Both the position numbers and the translations under genes were made by a program. A DNA stretch of 14,035 bases, taken from assembly GCA_031546715.1 (NCBI GenBank), contig JAVBKA010000103.1, positions 1-14,035 on the forward strand. Reading direction: 5' to 3'. Numbering within the stretch: position 1 is the stretch's first letter; each line of letters opens with the position of its first letter. The notes under the pieces were generated by a model, which worked only from the letters and a program-made list of their open reading frames with translations, did no database searches and had not been told where the DNA came from. Below, piece by piece: positions 7,067-14,035 of this stretch. Origin of the DNA: JAVBKA01 sp031546715. GTDB taxonomy: Bacteria; Bacillota; Clostridia; Oscillospirales; UBA929.

Positions 7067-10000
7067 ATGTATATTGAACCCGAACTTCTAATGGAACTAG
7101 CCGGTACGCCCAATGCCTATAAGCGTGGAGTGGAATATGCTAAAAATGGTTATGCGAAATTGTCATCGCCTTATCGAGGAACATATTACGCCAGCGTTAG
7201 AGGAAGCGAGGGCAATTTCTACACTGTTTTTTTCAAAATCAATAGTCATGGTGATGATATACAAGCGTATTCCTGCACCTGCCCTGCATATGACGAATAT
7301 GGAGGACTTTGCAAGCATATCATCGCAGCAGTCATGACTTTGAAAGCTCAGGAAAATAAAGGCGTCAAAAAGAAAGCAGAAGAACCGTCAACAGACAAGA
7401 GTGCGTTGAAGCTAATACAATGGTACGCAAACGCTATCGCCGTCAATGCAACGCCCACAGGCGAGTCGATTTTGGAGGCTACCTTAAACTATGAGACTGG
7501 TGCTTGCTTGTCCTTTAAGGTAGGGGAGTCTCGTCTTTACACAGTCCAAGATGTATACCAGTTCAGCCATCGGTTTGTTTTTATGGAACAGTATTCCTAT
7601 GGTAAAAAATATACGCTTTTTCACCATCCATCATCGTTTCAGCAGACAGCAAGACCAATTGTGGATTTTTTTCTAGACTTTTTTGATAGTAATAATTACA
7701 CCCTAGCCCATAGATATGGTCCTGGAAACAATAAAAGATATATGCATCTGTCCCCATACATGCTGGATTTGTTTATTTCAATGTACTCAGGCGCGACTTT
7801 GCCTTCTAATGACGGTACAGCAGACAAAAGTCTGACTGTGGTTAACGAAGACTACCGCGCGAAGCTCATCTTAAAGAAATATTCGGAGCGGTATATGTTG
7901 AGCTTAAAAGATGAAATAACTGTGCTAAAAGGGCAGACATCAGCTTACACTATTACAGAAGATAAACTCTACGTCTGCTCAGCGGGTTGGAGTGACGCTT
8001 GTGTACCGTTGTTTGATGCGCTTAAAAGCAGCGGAGGGAAATTACGTTTCGCGGCAAAAGACCTTCCGGCTCTTTACTCCACCATTCTTTCACAGGCAAA
8101 GCCTTATATTGAGCTTCTTACCAGTGAGGAGCTTTCTGAATTCATTCCTCCAAGTTTAGTGACTAAGGTATATCTGGACGTACCCTCTGAGGGCAAGATT
8201 GAAGGGCATATGACATTTTCGTATGGGGACAAAACCCACGAAGCCTTTGCCCCGAAACTAGTCACGGATACATATGACATAGTGGGGGAGGTTTCGGCAG
8301 AGAGAGTCGTTATGTCCTTTTTTAACAACTCGCACGACACACGCGGCTATTTTGTCCTTGACAATGACCCCGACGCTTTGTATCGGCTTATTAGTTCTGG
8401 ACTGGCTGAAATAGGCGAATTTGCTGAGATTTATGCCAGCGACGCAGTAGGTCGAATCCGAATTCAGTCACCTCCCGCAATAAGCGTAGGAGTTCGTTTG
8501 GATGCGGACTTGTTGCAAGTCAACTTCGACGTGGAGGATTTAAACTTAGCTGAGTTATCTGGTATATTGGACTCCTACCGCCGTGCAAAAAAATATCATC
8601 TACTAAAAAACGGCTCTTTTTTAACTTTGGAGGAGGGTGCACTGTCGGGGCTGTCTGCTTTAGCTGAAGGCTTGGACTTGAACGCTGCGCAGTTGTCCTC
8701 TGGACATGCGGAGCTACCGTTGACGCGTTCACTTTATCTTGATGCCATGATGAAAAAAGCTGACGGCATCCATTTTGACCGCGACACAGCGTTTAAGGGC
8801 ATTATTCGCGACATGCATGATATTGCAGATTCCAACTTTGCAGTTCCAAAAGAGCTACAAAAAACTCTGCGTGACTACCAGAAAACTGGTTACCGCTGGC
8901 TTCGTACCATTGCGCAGTACCGTTTCGGCGGAATCCTTGCCGACGATATGGGCTTAGGCAAAACGATTCAAGTGTTGTCTCTTTTGAAAGCATGTAAAGA
9001 CGAAGGCGGAACTTTGCCGTCACTTGTTGTGTGTCCCGCGTCACTGCTGCTGAACTGGGACAGTGAGACCAGAAAATTCACCCCAGAACTGCGCGTTAAA
9101 GCATTAATCGGAAACGCCAGCGAACGTTCAGACGTTCTTTCAGATGCGGAAAACTATGATTTGCTGATAACCTCCTATGGACAGCTCGGACGGGATATCA
9201 CGCAGTATGAGGAGAAACAGTTTGCGTTTGTGATACTTGATGAAGCGCAAAATATTAAAAACCACAACACCCAAAACGCTAAAGCTGTCAAGCTGCTGAA
9301 GGGAAACACCCGTCTGGCTCTTACAGGAACTCCTGTAGAAAATAGTCTAGCCGAGCTGTGGTCAATTTTTGATTTTCTGATGCCAGGTTATCTTTGGAAT
9401 TACAACAAGTTCCGAAAAAAATATGAAGAACCTATAGTCAAGCAGCAGGACACAGTCGCAGAACAGCGGTTGCGCCAATTGGTGAAGCCTTTCATGCTTA
9501 GGCGGCTTAAGAAGGATGTTCTCAACGAGCTGCCGCCAAAAATAGAAACCGTCCTCCATTCCGAAATGGGAGATGAGCAGAAAAAGCTCTACATTGCATC
9601 GTTGGCGCAAGCAAAGTTAGAAGTTATGCAATCCGATTCCGCACAGGGCAAACTTCAAATTCTGGCAGCGTTGACACGACTGAGGCAAATCTGTTGCGAC
9701 CCAGCCTTGCTGTTTGAAAACTATCAAAGCGGCTCGGTTAAGCTAGATGCTTGCATGGAATTAGTAGAGAGTTGCTTGGAGTCTGGACATCGTATTTTGC
9801 TGTTTTCCCAGTTTACCTCAATGCTTGACCGTATTGAGACACGGCTCGAAATGCAGCACATCACATGGCTACGCATTGATGGCAGTGTAAATCCTTCGCG
9901 GCGTATGGAACTGGTCAACAGCTTCAACCTCGGCAAGGCACAAATTTTTCTCATATCCCTAAAGGCGGGAGGCACAGGGTTAAACCTGACTGGTGCAGAC

Positions 10001-10246
10001 GTAGTCATCCACTATGACCCATGGTGGAACGTCAGCGCACAAAACCAAGCAACAGACCGCGCGCACCGCATAGGACAGAAAAACTCGGTACAGGTGTACA
10101 AATTAATTGTAAAGGACACACTTGAGGAGCGGATTCTGCACCTTCAAGAGCACAAAGCCGACCTAGCCGACCGCATCGTCAGCGCTGAGGCAAGCGGACT
10201 TGCAGGTATGTCAAGGGATGAAGTCATGGCGTTGCTTGAGGGGTAA
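7067..10246 (+). CDS. SWIM zinc-finger SNF2-family DEAD-like helicase/translocase
   Basis: A 1059-aa protein. A SWIM zinc-binding motif lies near the N-terminus (Cys70-x-Cys72, Cys82-x-His84). A long middle region (about 100-600) is like the SNF2-associated domain of bacterial homologues. The C-terminal SNF2 ATPase has motif I (DDMGLGKT, about 625), DEAQ box (about 725), motif III (LTGTPVENS), and motifs V and VI (AGGTGLNLTGADVV and QATDRAHRIGQ, about 965-1005). All key residues are present, so it should be an active double-stranded-DNA translocase. Start: a GTG at 7037 is in frame but lacks a ribosome site; ATG at 7067 follows AGGGGAGG at 11 nt. It is cargo of the spoIIID element. Family members occur both as housekeeping-like proteins and in defence clusters; the exact role here is unknown. 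Confidence 0.93.
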   Translation: MYIEPELLMELAGTPNAYKRGVEYAKNGYAKLSSPYRGTYYASVRGSEGNFYTVFFKINSHGDDIQAYSCTCPAYDEYGGLCKHIIAAVMTLKAQENKGVKKKAEEPSTDKSALKLIQWYANAIAVNATPTGESILEATLNYETGACLSFKVGESRLYTVQDVYQFSHRFVFMEQYSYGKKYTLFHHPSSFQQTARPIVDFFLDFFDSNNYTLAHRYGPGNNKRYMHLSPYMLDLFISMYSGATLPSNDGTADKSLTVVNEDYRAKLILKKYSERYMLSLKDEITVLKGQTSAYTITEDKLYVCSAGWSDACVPLFDALKSSGGKLRFAAKDLPALYSTILSQAKPYIELLTSEELSEFIPPSLVTKVYLDVPSEGKIEGHMTFSYGDKTHEAFAPKLVTDTYDIVGEVSAERVVMSFFNNSHDTRGYFVLDNDPDALYRLISSGLAEIGEFAEIYASDAVGRIRIQSPPAISVGVRLDADLLQVNFDVEDLNLAELSGILDSYRRAKKYHLLKNGSFLTLEEGALSGLSALAEGLDLNAAQLSSGHAELPLTRSLYLDAMMKKADGIHFDRDTAFKGIIRDMHDIADSNFAVPKELQKTLRDYQKTGYRWLRTIAQYRFGGILADDMGLGKTIQVLSLLKACKDEGGTLPSLVVCPASLLLNWDSETRKFTPELRVKALIGNASERSDVLSDAENYDLLITSYGQLGRDITQYEEKQFAFVILDEAQNIKNHNTQNAKAVKLLKGNTRLALTGTPVENSLAELWSIFDFLMPGYLWNYNKFRKKYEEPIVKQQDTVAEQRLRQLVKPFMLRRLKKDVLNELPPKIETVLHSEMGDEQKKLYIASLAQAKLEVMQSDSAQGKLQILAALTRLRQICCDPALLFENYQSGSVKLDACMELVESCLESGHRILLFSQFTSMLDRIETRLEMQHITWLRIDGSVNPSRRMELVNSFNLGKAQIFLISLKAGGTGLNLTGADVVIHYDPWWNVSAQNQATDRAHRIGQKNSVQVYKLIVKDTLEERILHLQEHKADLADRIVSAEASGLAGMSRDEVMALLEG

Positions 10247-10298
10247 GGGCGGATTTGTGAATGTGGTAGAAGTTTGCGGAAAAATAAGAGAAAATGAA

Positions 10299-10323
10299 CC
10301 CTCGGACGGGAATCGTCCGGGGG
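10299..10323 (-). terminator. Terminator between convergent helicase and AAA/nuclease genes
   Basis: Ten-bp GC-rich stem (10299-10308 with 10314-10323, one wobble) and a 5-nt loop. On the minus strand the stem is followed by TTCATTTTCTC, so it best serves the AAA gene ending at 10337; it may also stop the helicase transcript. Confidence 0.7.
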
Positions 10324-10336
10324 TATCCTATAACTA

Positions 10337-11884
10337 TCAAAGAATAACTTCAAAGAGGTTCTTGTCGCTGACAGTCAGCCATGTGGAGCTTTTTTCTTTA
10401 TTTTGATTGAAATTGAAAACAAGCAAGTACCCATCTTGCAAGCCTTGAATTGTTAAATACTCCGCAAGTTGTTCTCGTCCATTTTCGTTATATTTTTCGC
10501 CATTCCAAATTTTTAGTTCAATAACATATTTTTGGCTTCCATAAATCACCACAACATCTAGCCGTTTATTCTCCCTTGTTTGTGCTTCAACAAAATAAAA
10601 TCCTTTTCCGTTTAGTATTGGTTTGATATAAGATAAAAATATAAGCCTTGCTTGTGATTCATAAAACTTTTCGTCTGCTTTTCGGTATTCTTCAAACATG
10701 AAGTTTTGAAACTTCAGGAGTATACGTTCCATGTTCAAATTGCCGTCTGTCACGAATTGGCCAAATTCAAAACTAGATACAGGTACTTGCATACTTCTGA
10801 TGTGTCGTTCTTCTAGCATATAGTTATATATTAGCTCTTCAAACATCTTGTTGTGAATAACCAGTTTACCTTTATCCTCTTTGAAAATGCCATGCAACAA
10901 TCCTTTTTCGTATGAAAAGGGATTATAACTCACGGCTGTACCCAAAACTAGCAATTCATTTACAACCGCCTTAATATCCTCATAGTTCTCAATGTTTTTT
11001 ATGACACCTTCAAACAATGTATTTTTTTCATTAAGAATGATTTTTACAGCCGAATAAACGCTAGCCTCAGTCCAAATAGCACCCAGCGTCTCATCTATGG
11101 TTTTACAAATATCGCTTACAAGATATGGGTATCCGCTTGTGAACTGATAAATCCTTTCGGCAATTGCTGAGACATCAAATGAAATATTATTCTCATGCTC
11201 ATATTCAACCATCATACTGGCTATTTCTTCAACATTAAAATTCATATCAACATTAAACTTAGCAGATATATTCCAAGGACTATTGAATTTAGCTTCACTG
11301 TCATCACGGATAGCAAGCTTCAATGTTCTAACGTCGTGCAATCCTGCTAATATGACGCTTTGGAATGTAATATCTTTCCCTGCGCTGGCTGCAAGATATT
11401 TATTTCTAAGTAACCCTAAAAACTGCAAGAAGATTTTGCTGTTGCTACTTTTGTCAACTTCATCTATCTGCAAAACAAATTTCTTCCCACTTTCTACTAT
11501 TATGTCAGTGATGGCATCCGACAAGTCGGTGAAAGAAGATATATTTACATTATGCTTTGATATAAGTTCAGACGTTTTTTTATCGCTGTATTTTATTGAT
11601 TTTGCAAATATATGCAAAATATTGTTGCAGAATTCACCCTCCGAACTAAAGAGATTATCGCCTACTCCTTCAAAACTGGTGTCTATGACTAAATACCCTT
11701 TTGCTAGAAGCGTATTTTGTAATATGTTCAATGTTGTAGTCTTACCAACCTGTCTAGGTCGATGGATGGTGAAATAATCGCCACGCTCCACCATTTCAAG
11801 AATCTCGTTAATCTTGTCTTTTGTATCCACCATGTAATGCTTACCTTTTACGCATAAACCTGTTACATTAAAAATCTTTCTCAT
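10337..11884 (-). CDS. AAA-family ATPase with C-terminal PD-(D/E)XK nuclease-like domain
   Basis: A 515-aa protein. The N-terminal ATPase has an unusual P-loop (RPRQVGKTT, 42-50) and Walker B (FVLQIDEVD, Asp141-Glu142). A winged-helix-like middle follows (about 290-370). The C-terminus has a PD-(D/E)XK core: Asp443 in RLDVVV, then Glu456-x-Lys458 in YVIELKIW, and a downstream Gln in REQLAEY. This matches the large AAA-ATPase-like/PDDEXK family that is expanded in anaerobic gut bacteria; its role is unknown, and defence or DNA-processing functions have been proposed. Start: ATG at 11884 with AAGGAG at suitable spacing. It is the rightmost element gene, next to the spoIIID 5' half but separated by a terminator and its own promoter. 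Confidence 0.88.
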   Translation of the reverse strand: MRKIFNVTGLCVKGKHYMVDTKDKINEILEMVERGDYFTIHRPRQVGKTTTLNILQNTLLAKGYLVIDTSFEGVGDNLFSSEGEFCNNILHIFAKSIKYSDKKTSELISKHNVNISSFTDLSDAITDIIVESGKKFVLQIDEVDKSSNSKIFLQFLGLLRNKYLAASAGKDITFQSVILAGLHDVRTLKLAIRDDSEAKFNSPWNISAKFNVDMNFNVEEIASMMVEYEHENNISFDVSAIAERIYQFTSGYPYLVSDICKTIDETLGAIWTEASVYSAVKIILNEKNTLFEGVIKNIENYEDIKAVVNELLVLGTAVSYNPFSYEKGLLHGIFKEDKGKLVIHNKMFEELIYNYMLEERHIRSMQVPVSSFEFGQFVTDGNLNMERILLKFQNFMFEEYRKADEKFYESQARLIFLSYIKPILNGKGFYFVEAQTRENKRLDVVVIYGSQKYVIELKIWNGEKYNENGREQLAEYLTIQGLQDGYLLVFNFNQNKEKSSTWLTVSDKNLFEVIL

Positions 11885-11917
11885 TTTTTAACGCTCCTTT
11901 ACAAAGTGATTAGCTAT

Positions 11918-11945
11918 ATCATATCATAGTATTGTCATAAATCAA
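11918..11945 (-). promoter_or_regulatory. Sigma-A promoter for the AAA/nuclease gene
   Basis: Minus-strand TTGATT (11945-11940), 16-bp spacer, TATGAT (11923-11918), 33 nt before the ATG. The -10 matches 5 of 6 consensus bases and the -35 matches 4 of 6. Confidence 0.5.
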
Positions 11946-11953
11946 ATACCAAA

Positions 11954-11986
11954 AAGGGTCATATCCGAAAAATGGATACAACCCTT
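11954..11986 (-). terminator. Terminator downstream of the truncated spoIIID 5' half
   Basis: Arms AAGGGT and TATCC pair with GGATA and ACCCTT around a symmetric CA/CA internal loop. On the minus strand it ends CCCTTTTTGG. It would stop transcription entering the element from the spoIIID promoter and keep the AAA gene on its own promoter. Confidence 0.65.
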
Positions 11987-12024
11987 GGTTTAATCAGCCT
12001 ATTTCCCATACTCAATTATCAAAT

Positions 12025-12165
12025 TTAACCGACACCGATTGTCACAACCGTATGTACGGTAGACTTAGAGATTCCAAACTTTTTTGCAGCGGCTCTGACA
12101 GTCGCTTTGCTTTCTATAATGTAAACAGCCACTTCGTAGGCACGTTCTTCGATGTTACCTTTCAA
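12025..12165 (-). CDS. spoIIID: SpoIIID, N-terminal half (truncated 46-aa form while element is integrated)
   Basis: The minus-strand frame begins at TTG 12165 after GGGAGGGGG and encodes MKGNIEERAYEVAVYIIESK, then ATVRAAAKKFGISKSTVH (residue 38) followed by 8 element-encoded residues (TVVTIGVG) and a TAA at 12025. From memory, B. subtilis SpoIIID starts MHDYIKERTIKIGKYIVETK and continues to FGVSKSTVHKDL, so start, length and helix-turn-helix align without gaps. SpoIIID is a mother-cell DNA-binding regulator made under sigma-E that adjusts the sigma-E regulon and is needed for sigK expression. The break falls at the end of the recognition helix, so this short form lacks the rest of the protein and its basic C-terminal part. 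Joined to 3287-3138 it gives 87 aa, close to the usual 93. Confidence 0.92.
   Translation of the reverse strand: MKGNIEERAYEVAVYIIESKATVRAAAKKFGISKSTVHTVVTIGVG
12028..12042. repeat. Right element-end inverted repeat (attP half-site arm)
   Basis: ACCGACACCGATTGT is the exact reverse complement of 3301-3315. It ends 10 bp from the central dinucleotide at 12053-12054. On a circle the two arms would form a nearly symmetric attP of about 52 bp centred on the crossover. Confidence 0.85.
12051..12059. repeat. Right att core (direct repeat 2)
   Basis: TATGTACGG, identical to 3287-3295. It covers SpoIIID codons 36-38 on the minus strand (ACC-GTA-CAT). The predicted crossover dinucleotide is 12053-12054, inside the His38 codon. 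Confidence 0.9.
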
Positions 12166-12194
12166 ACAGTAGCCCCCTCCCAGTCAATTCTGTA

Positions 12195-12204
12195 AATATA
12201 TATG
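12195..12204 (-). promoter_or_regulatory. Possible sigma-E-like -10 for spoIIID
   Basis: Minus-strand CATATATATT lies about 30 nt before the TTG start of spoIIID, at the right distance for a promoter. It shares only the CATA core with the sigma-E consensus and no clear -35 is seen. Expectation of sigma-E control comes from family knowledge. Confidence 0.25.
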
Positions 12205-12274
12205 CGCTAGAATTGGAGGGTAGAATAACAGGCTGTGCTTTGTAAGTCGCGACCTTGTTTTTACACATGCGAAC

Positions 12275-12303
12275 TTGACAAAAAGGTCATTTGCATGTAT
12301 TCT
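12275..12303 (+). promoter_or_regulatory. Sigma-A promoter candidate P1 for the sensor gene
   Basis: Perfect -35 TTGACA (12275-12280), 17-bp spacer and TATTCT -10 (12298-12303), about 170 bp before the ATG at 12475. Confidence 0.5.
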
Positions 12304-12328
12304 GGTAATTGTGAAGTTGCGCTCATGG

Positions 12329-12357
12329 TTGACACTCACTGACAAATTATTTATTAC
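12329..12357 (+). promoter_or_regulatory. Sigma-A promoter candidate P2 for the sensor gene
   Basis: A second perfect TTGACA (12329-12334) with a 17-bp spacer and TATTAC -10 (12352-12357), in tandem with P1. The remainder of the 12166-12474 gap holds the spoIIID promoter region and no further gene that I can see. Confidence 0.5.
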
Positions 12358-12474
12358 ACCAATGAAAATATTGACTTTTTCTGCAATACATCACTGCAGT
12401 ATGCAAAACATATTGCATATAACGCAAGTTTTTACAGTCGAGTGAAATTTATGTTATGGATTTAGAAGGTTATT

Positions 12475-14035
12475 ATGAAAAAGTTTGCGTTATTTTTGGT
12501 ATCATGTATACTCGTTAGCTTTCTTTTTCCTCCGATTTTAGCTAAAGCGGAAGAACAAAGCCGTACTGTTTTGCGCTTTTCTGTTCCAGAAGGCTACACT
12601 AATGTAATGGATAAGGTGTTGCATTATGCCTTAGAAAACATGGGTTATGAGCTTGCAATTAAAACGCAGGTTATGACTTCTGCGTTAGAAATGGCAAATA
12701 GCAGCGAAGTTGACGGCATTATTGTTAGAGGCTTTGGAGCGGAAGACACCTATAAAAATCTCATTATGGTTCCAACGCCTGTATTAACATGGACATTTAA
12801 CACTTTTGTTCGGGAAGACAGAGAGTACAAGGCTAATACTTGGGAGGATTTGGCGGAGTTAAGAGTTGGAACTCTATACCAAAAAATCTATGTTGACAGC
12901 CATTTGCCGAAAAATACTAAGAGCGTTACAAAGAAGGACAACATTCTACAGCTTTATGAAGCCCTGCAGAATGACGAAATTGACATTGCCGTCTTTAGCA
13001 CCTTGCCAACAGACGAATTCTTTATGCCTGAAAATATTAAGTTTTTAAGCACCATTGACACAAGTCCTGCCTTTGCTTATATGAACAAAAACCATGCAGA
13101 TATTGTGCCAGCGTTAGCAAGAGAGCTTCAGAATATGATTGACTCCGGTGTGGCGCAAGACATACTTGAGGACGGAAAACTTGATGCTGTTGATGATGGA
13201 CTTTACATATTGAATTTAACGTCTTTACCCTACGATTCTATAAATAATTCTGATTTTCACAAGGGATTAAGGTCACAAATTAGTGAAGAAGAAGCCAGAA
13301 TTAACACTATTAGTTTGTTTTCGGAATTTACATTCAACGACAGAATCAGACAAAACAATATAGCGGATTTATTGCGAAGTGAGCTTCTTGAAGTTACCCC
13401 TGACGCAATTACAATATCAGATGAAGCTGCGTTAAACTTTGTCAAGGATTACTACGCAGTCATTTTTAATAAAATACCTGTTATTTTCTGCGGAATAAAT
13501 GATTTCAGTACAGAAAAAATTGACGGATTTCAACAGTATTTTTATGGCTTTGCCAATGTAATGTCTGTCAAAGATACAGTTTCACAAATGATTAAGCTAT
13601 ATCCCGACACAAAAAACATATTCATTATTAATGACAACTCACAATCGGGAATTAACACTAAAGAAAAAATCCAACAAGAGCTTTCGGACAATTCCTCGAA
13701 AATAAACTTCACCTATAATTCAAGCGCCGAAAGAATTCATGTGCTTAATGAAGTAAACGCATTAGGGGATAACACATTGGTGCTGGTTGGTCAGACCGAT
13801 TTAGGCTCTAGTTTCTTTAACGCGTGCAAAGTTCCGTCATTTACCCTACAAAGTAGCATAGGCGATGGTCAGGTGGGGGGGAAGTATTTAGATTACTTAG
13901 ATATGGGCGTCCTTGTCGGAAAGGCGTTCAAGGATATAAATAGTAACTCTCAGCCCGAAAAAATAGTTTTAGATACAGAAAAGCACAACACATGGACATT
14001 TGACGATTCTGTTTTTGCTAGCAGAAATGTTAATC
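12475..14035 (+). CDS. Exported tandem solute-binding sensor protein (partial, continues past window)
   Basis: ATG at 12475 with AGAAGG 5 nt upstream opens a frame that stays open to the window end (520 codons). Residues 1-25 are a signal peptide (MKK, hydrophobic core, LAKA cleavage). Residues about 30-230 look like a periplasmic-binding-protein type 2 domain (SBP family 3: LRFSVPEGY, VDGIIVRGF, RVGTLYQ). Residues about 290-520 look like the ABC-substrate-binding-like domain (NKIPVIFCGINDF, LYPDTKNIFIIND, LVLVGQTDLG) often found outside the membrane in clostridial sensor histidine kinases and diguanylate cyclases. The output domain would lie beyond the window, so the signalling type is not known. 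It is divergent from spoIIID and lies outside the element. Confidence 0.8.
   Translation, partial: MKKFALFLVSCILVSFLFPPILAKAEEQSRTVLRFSVPEGYTNVMDKVLHYALENMGYELAIKTQVMTSALEMANSSEVDGIIVRGFGAEDTYKNLIMVPTPVLTWTFNTFVREDREYKANTWEDLAELRVGTLYQKIYVDSHLPKNTKSVTKKDNILQLYEALQNDEIDIAVFSTLPTDEFFMPENIKFLSTIDTSPAFAYMNKNHADIVPALARELQNMIDSGVAQDILEDGKLDAVDDGLYILNLTSLPYDSINNSDFHKGLRSQISEEEARINTISLFSEFTFNDRIRQNNIADLLRSELLEVTPDAITISDEAALNFVKDYYAVIFNKIPVIFCGINDFSTEKIDGFQQYFYGFANVMSVKDTVSQMIKLYPDTKNIFIINDNSQSGINTKEKIQQELSDNSSKINFTYNSSAERIHVLNEVNALGDNTLVLVGQTDLGSSFFNACKVPSFTLQSSIGDGQVGGKYLDYLDMGVLVGKAFKDINSNSQPEKIVLDTEKHNTWTFDDSVFASRNVN

Larger units (their letters stand above)
3287..12059. mobile_element. skin-like integrated element interrupting spoIIID (8,764 bp unit plus one copy of the 9-bp repeat)
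   Basis: The element is bounded by direct repeats TATGTACGG at 3287-3295 and 12051-12059. The spoIIID 5' half abuts the right end and the 3' half abuts the left end, both on the minus strand. Removing one repeat and the DNA between gives a continuous 87-codon spoIIID. Perfect 15-bp inverted repeats sit inside both ends at equal distance from the crossover. The cargo is a large serine recombinase at the left end, a 48-aa protein, a GH18/LysM cortex-type hydrolase, a decayed small gene, an SNF2 helicase and an AAA/PD-(D/E)XK protein. No phage structural, conjugation or replication genes are seen, so it resembles a domesticated or degenerate element rather than a complete phage or ICE. Programmed excision is inferred by analogy with the sigK skin element. 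Confidence 0.9.

Noticed and set aside
11283..11777. Plus-strand 164-aa ORF
   Set aside because: Antisense shadow of the AAA ATPase domain; the opposite frame has P-loop, Walker B and a good start.
3286..12059. Complete prophage or conjugative element
   Set aside because: No capsid, portal, terminase, relaxase, coupling or replication genes are present among the readable frames.
1..14035. CRISPR array, tRNA or rRNA genes
   Set aside because: No regularly spaced repeats and no recognisable tRNA or rRNA segments were seen on either strand by eye.

Overview
The window looks like the chromosome of a low-GC, endospore-forming member of the Firmicutes (Clostridia-like). It carries the two halves of spoIIID, a spore-cortex-type LysM/GH18 hydrolase, a SpoIVCA-type large serine recombinase, and large gut-Clostridia-style regulators and sensors.

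Central result: spoIIID, the mother-cell sporulation regulator gene, is split. Its 5' half (SpoIIID residues 1-38, minus strand, 12165-12052) and its 3' half (49 residues plus stop, minus strand, 3287-3138) are separated by an 8,764-bp insertion. The insertion is bounded by a 9-bp direct repeat (TATGTACGG on the plus strand, at 3287-3295 and 12051-12059). Recombination between the repeats restores an uninterrupted 87-aa SpoIIID reading frame, with GISKSTVHKDLSDRL across the junction, which is the SpoIIID family sequence at that place. Inside the two ends lie perfect 15-bp inverted repeats, each exactly 10 bp from the central dinucleotide, as expected for the attP of a large serine recombinase. 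The recombinase gene lies immediately inside the left end. This is the architecture of the sigK-intervening skin element, but in a different and earlier-acting sporulation gene.

Layout. 1-369 (minus): start of a LytTR-type response regulator. 510-3011 (plus): MalT-like LuxR-family regulator. 3048-3097: long hairpin between convergent luxR and spoIIID. 3138-3287 (minus): spoIIID 3' half. 3287-12059: the element, carrying the recombinase (minus), a 48-aa small protein just upstream that is a candidate excision cofactor, a SleL/YaaH-like cortex hydrolase (minus) with a sigma-K-like promoter, a decayed small gene, a SWIM-SNF2 helicase (plus), and an AAA ATPase/PD-(D/E)XK protein (minus). 12025-12165 (minus): spoIIID 5' half. 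12475-14035 (plus): start of an exported two-domain solute-binding sensor protein, cut by the window end.

How it would work together (inference): in growing cells spoIIID is off because it is broken. During sporulation the recombinase, perhaps with a small directionality factor, excises the element in the mother cell and rebuilds spoIIID, which is then available for later mother-cell gene expression. The excision also changes the 3' end of the recombinase gene itself, because its stop codon overlaps the crossover repeat.
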